Assembly (NCBI GenBank): GCA_003864495.1
Contig: ML133450.1
Coordinates: 710,777-774,776, forward strand
Source: Nemopilema nomurai
Taxonomy: Eukaryota > Cnidaria > Scyphozoa > Rhizostomeae > Rhizostomatidae
DNA: 64,000 nt
Direction of reading: 5' to 3'
Translations under genes and position numbers: made by a program
Notes under the pieces: generated by a model
What the model was told of the DNA's origin: nothing
What the model saw: only the letters and a program-made list of their open reading frames with translations
The model's database searches: none
Shown here: one piece after another, positions 48,416 to 60,000 of the stretch
Numbering within the stretch: the first letter of the stretch is position 1
Layout: every line of letters starts with the position of its first letter

Positions 48416-50671
48416 AACAGTTGAAACAGCGTAGATGAAAATATGCCTGAGGTGACGTATTACAGTGCTGTTTAAGGCGAAAAGTAAGAATGAGGAAAAA
48501 AATTCTGGATTCACGGCTAATTAAGGGAAGACATAAACATCAATATCTCTCTTATAAGACATTTCATTCAGAAGGTTGAATGTCTAGGTACATTTTGAAG
48601 TTGTACTGTGAAATTCTACGAAAAACACACTATGAAAAAAACACAAAATTGGCAAAGGCATGATGAATCTAGTTCAACAGATTTACGAACATGAAAAACC
48701 ACAGTAATGTGGGTGACACTTATAGTGACTGGTTTACTAGTACAGTAGGTGTTCGAAAGGTTTGTATTCTATCGCCAACACTGTTCAACATTTCAACGCG
48801 TCTTCAACATTTAAGTTCCTCATTAAGCTTTGTTCTTCCATTTTCGTTGCAAAATTTTTTAAAGAAAAGCATGATGCAAGGAAGTTAGTCGACGTTCAGA
48901 AATTGGATTTCTTGAAATGGTGGTTGCGTAGCAATAACGCACAGACTCTCAAAACTGCAAGGCAGTGTATTTTCGTTTTCTATTTTCTGCACAAATGTCT
49001 TTTGAGAGAGTAGTTAGCAACTTCAAAGTGCATTGTAAAGTGCATTAGGAACAAATGTGTTATCAGATGACTTGTGTTGTTCATATATGATGAAATAGGC
49101 TCGAAAATTACTACTATTGTTGTTGATGCAAAATATTTCAAACAGAATAAAATATTGGGGCTTTTATATTATGAATCATTTCATAGCAACAATAATGTAG
49201 CTTGAAGTGTTGGGCTATTGCGGTGCCATCTATCTTTTACGAGGTATAACGCATTTTAAAGTAAAAAACAATCAGGCTTTGTCTTTTATTAAAATTTTTA
49301 CAAAAGATTCATTGATACTAACTTTTGGGTTACTAAGACAATAGGGGAGCAATAATGGTTGTAGAATAAATATGGAATATTTACTTAAAGCTTGATGCAA
49401 AGTACTTAAACATCTTTTGCTTCAAATGTAACATTTAGTACACAGCTTTAAGCTACATAATTCCTATCTAAAACTCTCGCAAACTATCTGAAATTATGTT
49501 CTGAAGCGGGTTTGCAGTAGAAATTTACCAAGCTGCTATGATCCTGAAACTACTTTAAAGGTGGCAAAAGAATTCCTTCGAGCACGTGTCGTATAGCAAT
49601 GAAAAGCAAATATGTAGATAACACCAGTGCTTTCCAAGGATTTCAACGTTTCTACAAAAAGACTTGCAATCAATGATCCAACGAACAGTGAACTCCTAAT
49701 AGCTCTATAATGGCTATTATTCTAGTGACGAAAGACATCTGTTTAGACTCTCAATTCTGCTGCAATGTCCAAAAGAACAAAATTGAGAAAAATATTTAGT
49801 CCCAAAAACCTGACTGTAAATAGTTGGCTATTGACTCAAAATATTTGACCGAAATAAAAATCGCAGCTTTTCTAGAGAAACTGTTAGCCAATCACTACCC
49901 AACTCCCCCTTTATTAGCATTAGACCATTCGTTTCTTGATCAACGAAGAACAATTTGTCATCAAGCGTTGATGAGCCTGTCAACGCCTGTAAAACGCTAA
50001 AAATGAAATGACCTAGAAATCAACCTAATATCATTTCTTTTTAATAGTCGTTTCTCATGGTTTGCATGCGATCAATAAGTTGAATTTAGCAAACAATGTT
50101 CAAGAATCAACATAAATGTAGTCATTGAAGATCGTTTTGCCAGCGATGCGACATAAGGAATATTTCTTAGCGTTCTGGCGTCATCAACTCTTCAATAACG
50201 TTCAAGAATAATCACGCTTTATTAGGGAGAAACAGCGGAAATAAATCGTTTCATGCTAATTACATACCAGTATGCAGAAATCATGTTTACATTGTTTCTT
50301 GCTATTGTGAAGTTTGGTAATGCGAAATATTTGTTCATTCATTTTATTAGAAGAATATGTATTTCAGAAATGCAAGTTGCAAATCAGTTTTCTATGGTAT
50401 GAGCACGTGTGCGGCATGCCTTCTTGCACTTCTGTTGACAAGGCAACCAACACATTAAAGGAAAGCATTACGCACAACTATTCGATTTGTTTACAATTTA
50501 AATAATTTAATCATTTATTGCGTTGGAGGTAAGCAATTTTCCTACCTTTTCAAGCCCAGCGTGTGTGCACGTTGGATGACTCTAGCATCCTAAAGTTCGA
50601 GCTGACAAATGTGAGGCCTTTACGACAACGGCCTCCCCTGTTTTTTGCATGAAATGACGTAAAAGCACGCT

Positions 50672-50830
50672 TCTATTTGGCCACAATTTAGCTGTCTGAA
50701 ATCTTACATCGATGATGTCTTGAAAAGCACAGAACACTCTTGAAAGTTTGGAAGCACTCTTTTTATTTGGCCACACTTTAGCTCTTTGAAATCTTACATC
50801 TATGATGTCTTGAAAAGTACAGAACACCAT
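50672..50830. repeat. Two-copy ~90-bp tandem duplication
   Basis: TATTTGGCCACA(A/C)TTTAGCT and TGAAATCTTACATC(G/T)ATGATG, followed by TCTTGAAAAG(C/T)ACAGAACAC, occur twice, 90 bp apart. The minus frame across both (50,582-50,884) therefore shows an FQDIIDVRFQ.AK.WPN repeat. Whether it is translated is unknown. Confidence 0.85.
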
Positions 50831-51253
50831 GACCGGTAGAGATGCAAAAATCGGTGCAATCTTCCTAAAGTAATACATAAGCACTTCAGAAGTAGAAATG
50901 CATTATGATGAGGGTTCACTTTGTTTGAAACTAACTCGCTGACCCACTGGAAGTACAATCGGAACACTTTGGCATTGATGAATATGCTTCAGAAAGCAAG
51001 CGACAATCAACCATAAAATGATCAATGTTAAACGGACGTGGGCATTGTTGAGCCCCTATATAACAGCCAACGAATTAATCGATTGCACGATGTGTTACTT
51101 TTCGAACCGAGAAATTCGCTCTGTTTTGTTCAAATGATCTTTGTTTAGTACACGTCTGACAAAAGTCAACAAATTCATCGATTACGCAAATTTTACTATT
51201 GAAACTGAGCTTTGTTTGTTTCAAAAACAGGTCTGATAATTCCGTTGACTGAG

Positions 51254-51460
51254 TGTCATGAGGTAGAGAGAAAGTAAAGAGACGTAGTTTAAACCTAAAC
51301 TAGGCTCTAATCAACGCATATCCACTAGTAATAAAAAACAACAAGTACGCTTCAATGCGCTAATAAGTTTGAACTATAATAGCGATTGTTCTTCATTGAA
51401 TGTCAACACAATCTATGGAAATATTTCTAAGGAAGGTGTCAATAAGCTAGTTTCACCACA
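51254..51460 (-). repeat. 3' LTR of the gypsy element
   Basis: 207-bp direct repeat, bounded by TG...CA, next to target-site copy CTGAG at 51249-51253. It differs from the other LTR by G versus A near 51,269. Confidence 0.97.
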
Positions 51461-51473
51461 TTCTCCCCCAGTA
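51461..51473 (-). promoter_or_regulatory. Polypurine tract of the gypsy element
   Basis: On the coding strand CTGGGGGAGAA directly abuts the 3' LTR. This is the expected position and composition of the RNase H-resistant primer for plus-strand DNA synthesis. Confidence 0.85.
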
Positions 51474-51484
51474 GGGAAAGTTAC

Positions 51485-54395
51485 TTATGGACTTGAAAAT
51501 CCATATCTCTCAGGTTTCTTCCTAAAACGAGTTGACCGACGAAGTTGCTCAACGGGTTCCACCATTTCACACCTAACATTCTCTGTTATTGGAACTTCAA
51601 CGGTATCTGATTGGCCAGGTTCGACGGCAGTAGTCCCGTTAAGCTGGTCTGAATCGGCTCCGTCTTCTGCATCTGTGCTCCTTGGGCAAGGTGCAAGATC
51701 CGTAAGAGAAACTGACGATTCACGGCCATCTTTAAAGCGAATACAAGCATACGTTGGATTCAGATGAGTCAGCTCAACTTCCTCCACCAAATCATCGTTC
51801 TTGTTTGAACGTACAAACTTTCTCAGGAAAACTGGCCCTGGAGATAGCCATGAAGGTAAAGATACTCCTTGACTAGATTTCCTTGGGAAGCTGAAAAATC
51901 TGTCATGCGGGGTGGCATTTGTGGCGGTTGAAAGAAGGGATCGGATTGAGTGAAGTGCGTCTGGCAAAACACTCTCCCATTGCCGATCTGGTAGCTTAGC
52001 AGAGGCCAAAGCGAGCCTCACAGTTTTCCACACAATACCATTGTATCGCTCTACTTGTGAATTTCCAGTGGGATGATAAGGAGTGCTGTGGCTGCTGGCA
52101 ATTCCTCTGCTTCTGAGATAGTTGGTGAGTTCTGCAGACATGAAAGAAGAACCACGATCCGAGTGTATGAATTCGGGCATCCCACATAGGGAAAATATCG
52201 TTTCCAAGCATGTTATCACAGTTTCACTTGACATATTGGAGCAAGGAATCACGAACGGGAAACGAGAGTATTCATCGATTACTGTGAGGAAGTATTTGTT
52301 CCTTGATGAAGATGGCAGAGGTCCTTTAAAGTCTATGCTAAATCGTTCCATGGGACGTGTTGCCTTTATAAGCTTATTGTTTTGACGCTGATAGAAATTG
52401 GGTTTCAGCTCAGCACAAATCCGACAGTTGAGACATACATCTCGCACATCTTGCGTTGAAAATGGCAGGTTCTTGGCTTTCACAAAATGAAGAAGACGAG
52501 TGATACCCGGATGACATAGCCGAGAATGAATTTCATCTAGACTTATCGAAGCAGCAGCACAGTGAGCGCGAGTAAAGGAATCTGGAACGACATTGTTCTT
52601 TCCTTCCCGGTATTGAATAGTATAGCTGAATTCCGCAAGTTCCATGCGCCAGGATTGTATTTTGCTGTTCTTAATCTTTGATCGTTTCCTACTGTCAAAC
52701 ATGAAGGATACAGACCGTTGGTCTGTTATTAAGGTGAATGGCTGACGAGAAAGGAAATGGCTCCATTTCCTAACCGCTTCAATGATGGATAGAGCTTCCT
52801 TCTCTACGGCAGGGTAACGACGCTCAGCACTGGATAATGTTTTGGACATGAATGCGACAGGTCTCCCATTCTGGTTCAAAGAAGCAGAAATTGCAACATC
52901 AGATGCATCACATTCAACAACAAATGGTATATCCTCATCAATTGGAGACAAAGCAACATGAGAAAGTTCGTCCTTCAAGGCATTGAACGATGCAAGAGCG
53001 TTTTTGTCAAGTGGGAAAGATACCGTGTCTGCTAATGGACGAATTTTGTCTGAAAACTGTGGTATCCACTTAGAGTAATATGCGAACATCCCTAGAGCTC
53101 TTCGTAAAGATGAGACATTTGAAGGTGGTGGGTATTCCTGCAGAGGTCGTAACCGTTCGGGATCTGGTTTAACGCTGTCATGACTAATTCGATGACCAAG
53201 TATATCAATAACAGGAACCGATGAAACGGTTTTCGATTCATTGAGGGTAATGTTCCTTCGTTTGATCATTTGAAGGAAGGCAGCTACATTTCTGTCGTGG
53301 TCGGCTTGATCGACTCCAGCTACAGTTACATTATCCAAGTAGGGAAATGTATCCTTTAAACCTTCTTGTGTAACTAAATTGTCTATGATTCTTTGAAAAG
53401 ACGGGACTCCATTTGTCACTCCGAACGGTAAGACAACGAATTCGTACAGTTCACCAAGTGCTTCGAAAGCGGTAAACTTTGTCTCAGACTCTTCAAGAGG
53501 TATCTGGTGATATGCACTCTTGAGATCAAAGGTAGAAAATACTTTGTACTGTGAAAGCTTATTGATCAGATCATCAATACGTGGGAGTGGATATGCATCT
53601 AACTCTGTAAATAAATTCACAGTCTGGGAATAGTCAATGCACATTCTTTTCTTGTGACGTTGTAACTCATCACGCGCAATCATGACCTGTGCTCGCCATG
53701 ATGAATCACTTCGCTTTATCAAGCCTGCTGCCAGTAAGGATGAGATTTGATCTTGAATAAATGCGCGATCATCTTTATTAAAGAACCTAGACTTCGTAGC
53801 AATAGGTTTCACGTCATTTGTTACGGTCTTAAACAAGGTAGGCGGGTCAACATCAGCTACATTAGCAATCAGTCGCGAAATAGGCTGCTTTGTGTCAAGG
53901 GCAGAGACTGTTTTGGGGAAGCTGCTTGAGACAATCAGGTCCTCTTTGTTCCCTCCAAATTGAAAAGTGAGGTTCTTGTGCTGTTTCTGAAAATCATATC
54001 CTAGAATGACATCACTGCAAAGGCTCTGTAGAATATCTAGCTTGACATTTTTGTATGCATTTCCATTCAGCACTATTTTAACATTACATTGGCCGATTAT
54101 AGAAGACTCCATTGATGTCATTGCCATCGTTACTTTCTTGTCTGATGGTGTTGCTGGTATTTGCAACCTTTTGAATGCCTTTTCGCTGATAAAGTTTTCA
54201 GAGCTGCATGAATCAATTAAAGCTGTTAGGTTAAAAATATCGTTGACTTTAACTGGAACTGAAGCATGTCTAAGACCTGAAGGGCAGGCGGCTGTAATTG
54301 TGCAGAGTGAAGGCTTATATATGGCATTAACAGTAGCACTTATCTTTGAGGATTGACAGACTTTAGCAAAATGACCTTTTTTTGAGCAGTTATGA
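51485..54395 (-). CDS. pol: Gypsy pol: protease, reverse transcriptase, RNase H, integrase
   Basis: The frame is open from about 54,395; an internal ATG at 54,166 gives 893 aa, and the residue numbers here count from it. The aspartic protease starts upstream of that ATG with LIDSCSS (Cys where Gly is usual in D[ST]G) and continues to ILGYDF (~54-59). Reverse transcriptase: FDLKSAYHQ (213-221) and YLDN (276-279). RNase H: acidic residues in ECDASD (D420), VEKEA (E455/E457) and ITDQR (D482). Integrase: an HHCC zinc site (H552, H560, C578, C581), then D612, D670 and E706. The C-terminal tail ends LRRSTRFRKKPERYG. The second Asp of YxDD is Asn; I recall YLDN from some animal gypsy lineages, so this may be lineage-typical rather than inactivating. 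The gag frame overlaps at the 5' end. Confidence 0.95.
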
Positions 54396-55116
54396 CAACA
54401 GCGTCACGGGCAGGACATGAAGCTCGGTTAGCATGAAGGAAACCTCCGCAAAAGTAGCAGGATTTTCTTGAAGGAGTTTGCCTTTTGATTGCAGCCAACG
54501 ATTCTCGATTTGGATCAATAGGTAGACCAGCATGATCATTAGTTGAAACAGCAGCAACATTAGAGGGTATTAGTTGATGGCTTTGCTGCATGTATAGTTC
54601 AGAGTTCTTCTGGGCAGTATGCAGTGTGCGAGCTATTTCATAAGCCCTGTCCAATGATAACTCAAAATTTTCCAGAAGTCTTTGACGAATATAGTTAGAT
54701 GTAAGCCCATTGATGAAAGAATCCCTTATCATCTCAGATCGGTAGGTTTCAGCTGAGACTGCAGTGAAATCACAATGTTTACTCAATTTCTTTAGCTCTT
54801 CTAAAAATTCATCAAGAGACTCACCAGGCTTCTGTTTACGAGTAGCAAGTTCGTGACGAGCAAAAATATTGTTTGGAGTTTTCACATATAATCTTTCAAG
54901 AGTAGTTACAACCGCATCATAGGTGGTGCATTCCTCCACATAATCAAAGACATCTGCAGAAATGAAGTTGATAATAGAGCGAAATCTATCAGGAGCTGTC
55001 TCTCCACATTCAGTGATAAAGTTATCGAATGTTCGTTTCCAATGTTTCCATTGTTTTGCAGCATTAGGAGCGTTCGGCTCGACATCCAGTCTTGATGGCT
55101 GCAGCGCCTTGCTCAT
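54340..55116 (-). CDS. gag: Gypsy gag, capsid-like region and first zinc knuckle
   Basis: 258 aa from the ATG at 55116, only 24 bp inside the upstream LTR. It has a helical capsid-like region (WKHWKRTFDNFI, ARHELATRKQKPGESLDEFL, MIRDSFINGL) and one zinc knuckle, CX2CX4HX5C, at CYFCGGFLHANRASC. The Cys/His residues of a second knuckle (CX2CX4HX4C) lie immediately downstream in the other frame, continuous with pol. The gag frame therefore ends a few codons later at the stop at 54340. Gag packages the element RNA into virus-like particles. Confidence 0.93.
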   Translation of the reverse strand: MSKALQPSRLDVEPNAPNAAKQWKHWKRTFDNFITECGETAPDRFRSIINFISADVFDYVEECTTYDAVVTTLERLYVKTPNNIFARHELATRKQKPGESLDEFLEELKKLSKHCDFTAVSAETYRSEMIRDSFINGLTSNYIRQRLLENFELSLDRAYEIARTLHTAQKNSELYMQQSHQLIPSNVAAVSTNDHAGLPIDPNRESLAAIKRQTPSRKSCYFCGGFLHANRASCPARDAVVITAQKKVILLKSVNPQR

Positions 55117-55124
55117 ATTGAACT

Positions 55125-55139
55125 TATGCGTTGATTAGA
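55125..55139 (-). promoter_or_regulatory. Probable self-primer binding site of the gypsy element
   Basis: One base inside the 5' LTR the coding strand reads TCTAATCAACGCATA. This is perfectly complementary over 15 nt to a segment of the same strand's LTR (TATGCGTTGATTAGA, plus-strand positions 55193-55207 and 51306-51320). No TGG-type tRNA primer site is seen at this spot. The arrangement matches Tf1-type self-priming, in which the 5' end of the RNA folds onto the primer site. Confidence 0.7.
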
Positions 55140-55140
55140 T

Positions 55141-55347
55141 TGTCATGAGGTAGAGAAAAAGTAAAGAGACGTAGTTTAAACCTAAACTAGGCTCTAATCA
55201 ACGCATATCCACTAGTAATAAAAAACAACAAGTACGCTTCAATGCGCTAATAAGTTTGAACTATAATAGCGATTGTTCTTCATTGAATGTCAACACAATC
55301 TATGGAAATATTTCTAAGGAAGGTGTCAATAAGCTAGTTTCACCACA
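55141..55347 (-). repeat. 5' LTR of the gypsy element
   Basis: 207-bp direct repeat, next to target-site copy CTGAG at 55348-55352. In the coding direction it starts TGTGGTGAAACTAGC and should contain promoter, R and U5. The self-complementary 15-mer sits ~140 bp into it. Confidence 0.97.
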
Positions 55348-55352
55348 CTGAG

Positions 55353-57014
55353 TTTTGTGCCCTTTGATAGCAAAGGCTGCACCTAAGTTGACACCTAAGT
55401 TGACACCTAAGTGCCAAGGTCCTATGGATTTGATAAATTGGCAACTGACTTTAGCTTCCCTTGTTTTAGGCCTTCAAAAATCTCACAAATCTCCTTTCCC
55501 TATATATTATATGTTCACACTTGTCTTGGCCCTTCTTTCCCCATACAATCTTTTTTGTGTGTAATTAGGTGTCGAATATGTATATACGTTTTCAATAGAT
55601 TTTTAGTTAATTATTTTAAAGAAGCAGAAAAAGTGTTGTTTTCATTGTGTCGATGGCCTAAGGCAACGTAAACTAAGAACGATGATACAAAATAGGAATT
55701 CATCAGTGAACTTTTTCATTTACACCCATTCTATTTACATTTTGATGCCTCGTGTCCAGCCACAACAAGCTGTAAGGCATATTAATTTTCCAGAATCCTG
55801 CATCCCCCCTCTAACAATTCGATCAGCAACAACTTCTCTCTTTAATGTTGCTAGGCATGTGAAGGCATTCTGATATGTCTTGGCCCGTTTTCAGCGGCTG
55901 AAAGATCTATCGTTATTTTCAATGAAAAAAAATTAGGTAAGAAGCAGCACAATTGACCTACAACTTTGCTGGACATGTTTCTTTCGAGAGATTATGTAGC
56001 CCCTGTGAATATCCATTCACTGCATGTCCTCAAACTTAGCTTTAATTGAAATGCAGTCTTTTCAAATGATGTATCCGACTATCCATAAAGTTCATAGTCC
56101 TTCCAGCAAATAAATCTTTTGACTGGCTTCCCACTTTTCACGGCCGCCCCCCCCGGGGGGAAAGCTTGATGATCTTTATGAGATATTTCTGCAGCTGTAT
56201 CTGAAATAACAATGTAAAGTTTCGTTTCCTGAATTTTAGACAATGCTTGTTTATGCATACAACAGCAATGGAGTTGATTGTGTAACTGAATCTAGGGAAA
56301 GGCTCTTTTAGCCTTCAAATTGCTTGAAAGATGAGCAGCCTGAACAGAACTGGATTGAACTATACTCAAAATTTTTAAAAACTTGCTACTGCTCTCAATC
56401 GAAGGCATTTGACTTTCAAAACTGCGACTTTCGCAAGGCAAGCCTTAAAGAGCCTGATACGATTCTATTGAAAATAAGCTATGTAGAACAAAAATGTTCT
56501 ATTCTCTTGCGAGTTTTTTTATATTCTTTTGCGGCTCCTGCATTAGGGGAAGAATGAGAAGGGAATTGTGGACACACATCTTTTAACTAGTCAAAAGTGA
56601 CTGGACATATTGCGCTAAAACAGGGTCCAGTGCTCAATGCCATATTGAGCCCGTCAGGTAACCTATTTCTTATGATACAAAAAAATGGTGGGGAGGGCGA
56701 GGCTGTGTTGTAAAATATTGATACAAGAAGTAACATAAAAAAGTAGATTAAGAAGTCCGGTTGGGCCCCCTCCCCCCCCCAGCCTGATTTTAGAGATCCT
56801 ACAGTTATATGCCATCTGGAATAAACCACCCTCTATCACGCATTCATTTCCGCAGTCTTGGTGGGAAAATGCTAATGTAATCGAAGCAAATGGAGATCGA
56901 CTTTTCGTCGTTCGTGTTTTAAACAACAGCAGCAACTGCTTACCAGAATGTTTGTTGTGGTTGTGGTTGCGCAGCCAGCTGGCTGCCGCTTTTGCGTACA
57001 AGCCGGGCAAAGAC
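55353..57014. other. Spacer between the retrotransposon and CDIPT
   Basis: No exon is supported. At 55,378-55,412 CACCTAAGTTGA is repeated three times. C/G homopolymer runs occur at ~56,146-56,159 (a perfect C/G palindrome) and ~56,766-56,780. The right end holds the CDIPT promoter and leader. Confidence 0.5.
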
Positions 57015-60000
57015 ATGGCAGAAAGTGTGTATTTGTTCGTTCCAAACTTGATTGGTGAGTTATATTTCGTCTGTGTTATGCTTTTAACCCAAATTTTAAA
57101 TGTTAATCGAAGTTTTAATGATCACTCTATCAAGCTTTTTTTGGTAAAATCTCAATGAAATGAATTGACCAGACCTGAATAATAAAGAGCTGTATTAAAA
57201 TAGGTAGACTCGAAGTGTTCAGAAAGCAACCGAATTGAAGAGAAGACTGTAAAAAATTAGACCAATAGGCCTAGAATAAAAGTAATTGTTATGCTTTTGT
57301 ATTATGCAGGTCTGCTTTTGGCGGCAACTAGCAGTCTTGTTTTTTATTATTGATAAAGGAATCACAACATTGCTAAATTTGCGAGTCCTACTATTATTCT
57401 AAGCTTTATAATTAGTAATTTTTACGAGGTTGTAACAATTTGGTGTTTAATATTTTTTGGCTGATGTCCTATTAGTTACCAATGGTATATTTCAATGTTT
57501 CAAAGTTGCAGTCTTATAGTTGAGAAAAAACGATTCCAATTGCTGTACCCTGCAGAAAGTTTTGATTTACGATTTAGATGGACTTTTTTGTATTAAACAA
57601 CCGGACAGTGTCAAAAGTCATTTTTAAGAAGGGTTATTTGCATTTGAAGCCTGTGGACTCTTCAAGGCAAACCAGTTATAAAAGTGATTGATTATGTATA
57701 CAGAAACAGATAGCCCTGTCTCAAGCTAAAATTAGTTCATCTGTATTTGATGGGACATCTTCTTTCACAAGACTGTAATCTATGTTGAACTGACTCCATT
57801 TTACCCAAAAGAATTATGTCTGTTTATCAATTTAGAAATTAATCGTAGCATTCACACACAATTTTCTTCTTGAATATTCTTCATTCAAAATGCTTGATCA
57901 ATGACTTTTCTTTTTATCTAGGATATGCCAGAGTTATATTTGCATTTGCATCATTCTATTACATGCCAACATCACCCTACACAGCTGGATTTCTGTACTT
58001 ATTGAGTGGATTTCTAGATGCTTTGGATGGACATGCAGCAAGGGCTTTGAACCAAGGTATTTTTGACTTCTGGTTTATTAGCTGATATATTGGTTATACT
58101 GATAAAAAGCTGATAATAAAGTGAGTGTTTGCATCTTCGTGCCCAATATTTTAGATATGATACAAGCTATGCAAAACATAATTGAAGCCATTTTATTGCA
58201 ATTTTATTGATTTCATTTATATGGTTTTTTAGTGCAGTCTCACTTTCTAATGCTATTATATTTTTTTGCCCCTTCAAGCTTCAAAATATGGCGCTGTTTT
58301 GGATATGCTAACTGACAGGTAAGTAGACTACAACGTATCCAATTGGCATAACCACACAAGTTCATATAAAATAACAAACAATCCATATTAGCTGTCTATC
58401 CAAGGACAGAATTACAATTGAGGTGAATAAAGTACTATGCTCTTTCCTTCCAGATGTGCTACTTGTTGCCTTCTCATGATATTGGGCCTATTTTACCCGC
58501 AATGGATGCTGGCATTCCAATTTCTTGTCTCTCTTGACATAACAAGTCACTGGGCACAGATGTATAGGTATTGAAGTAAATATTTTAAAGATGAGTGTCT
58601 GTTTTAATGAGTCACAATAATTTTTAAAACTCACTGATTAAGTCGTCTCTTATTTGCCAAATTTTTGCTGGGCTAGAAAGTGATCTTTCATTGTGTAATT
58701 GAATGCTAAAAGTTAAAGCATGGGATACTTTTTGTTAAGTTTTAGGTATCTTATGTCTTTTGAAGCCAAAAATCTGAACAATATATCGTTCTTAGTTTTA
58801 TATTTGCACTATTTATTTGATATTTTCTAAACAAATGAAAAACAAATCGGATTTTAGCTCCATGATGAAAGGGAAGCTGAGCCATAAATCAGTTGAAGAA
58901 TCAGCCAATCCCTTCTTGAGACTATACTATACTTCACGGGTAAGAACTGTTTATCTTGCAGTTTTTTGTTGTGACACTCATTGTCTTCTGGATAGTATTT
59001 ACAAGAAATTTTGACAAAGAAAGATTAGATCTTTCTGTTTCTTATTCAAAACTTTTGGAAGACTAAATATACTCAAAGATTTTGTTAGAATTTTGTTGTA
59101 TTCTAATTAATAATTGTTCAATGACATATGTCAGAATTCTACTTCATTATCAGAGAGAAGTATTGATACAATCCTCTAATGGTCATATAAGGTGGGGGTC
59201 AGCAATGTGCAGCCCACAAGGTCTCAGTTAATCAGTGCATGCTGCCTAGTGCATAACTGTGGCTGTGATGTGTTTTGTGAAAGTGTGATATTGTGATATG
59301 CAATATGTTACAACTCGTATTGTTTATCATAGTGTAAAGTTATATATATATACATTGGCGTGTTATAGGATTTTACGTTGCTTTGTTGTGCACATGCGTG
59401 TTATATATATATATAGAATATTTCCGTGCACAGCATCAACACATATGCATGTAACATAGCATAGAGTTGGAGAAAATAAAACTACATGTTTTATCTCTAC
59501 AATCATGTTTCGTGAATAGCTAACTCTTCATTAAAAGCTCACTCTTCAGGAGAAGCTCGTGAACAGCACACTCCTATATATATATCTTCACAACCGTTTG
59601 GTGGAGGACCCAGGTATAAGATCAATAGTTTACGATGCAAACAACTAAAAAAGAAAACAATGCCATCAGTCTACCGTGGAGAATTAACAACAGGCTCTTT
59701 GGTGTTTCATGATAGATGATTGGATGTAGGAATAGGTCCTTTGTATAATCAAAAAGTCTGGGTCATTTTCCAGCATTCTAAAAGGCGTGGTCTTAAACAT
59801 TTGCCTGAGGAAAGACCATGAACCCCCTCCTATTTTCCTTACTCGTTTGCTTACTTGTCTACGCTATTGATTCGGACACAATATTCGTTAGAAATGAAAT
59901 TTTACATTTGTTGATCACTCAAATTTTAGAGGTGCCTTTCATTTTGTGCTTTCCTTGTGCATTAAAATTAGTAATGTATTTTGAATTTGATCATATTCTG

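Larger units (their letters stand above)
46018..51248. other. Long gene-poor stretch before the retrotransposon
   Basis: Apart from two short tandem duplications (listed), I see no supported features. Minus frames at 47,524-47,760 and 48,060-48,335 are 78 and 91 codons long with mixed composition but no recognised homologue or clear splice sites. Confidence 0.4.
51254..55347 (-). mobile_element. Complete Ty3/gypsy-type LTR retrotransposon, 4094 bp
   Basis: Two 207-bp LTRs (51254-51460 and 55141-55347) begin TGTCATGAGG and end TTTCACCACA on the plus strand, and differ at one noticed base. The element is flanked by the 5-bp duplication CTGAG (51249-51253 and 55348-55352). Coding is on the minus strand: Gag, then protease, reverse transcriptase, RNase H and integrase, the gypsy order. 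A purine tract adjoins the downstream LTR, and a primer site adjoins the upstream one. The near-identical LTRs indicate a recent insertion. There is no envelope frame. The only coding break noticed is near the gag/pol boundary; the YxDD motif reads YLDN. Confidence 0.97.

Noticed and set aside
52122..52385. Plus frames across the retrotransposon (51,369-51,767; 52,122-52,385; 54,006-54,356)
   Set aside because: They are antisense shadows of the integrase and protease coding regions.
54376..54382. A-AAA-AAG as a programmed -1 frameshift site for gag-pol
   Set aside because: Slippage there would leave the first half of the second zinc knuckle in the wrong frame, so the frame change must be upstream of the heptamer.
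55125..55140. tRNA-type primer binding site next to the 5' LTR
   Set aside because: No TGG start or recognisable tRNA 3'-end complement is present, whereas a perfect 15-nt match to the element's own LTR exists.
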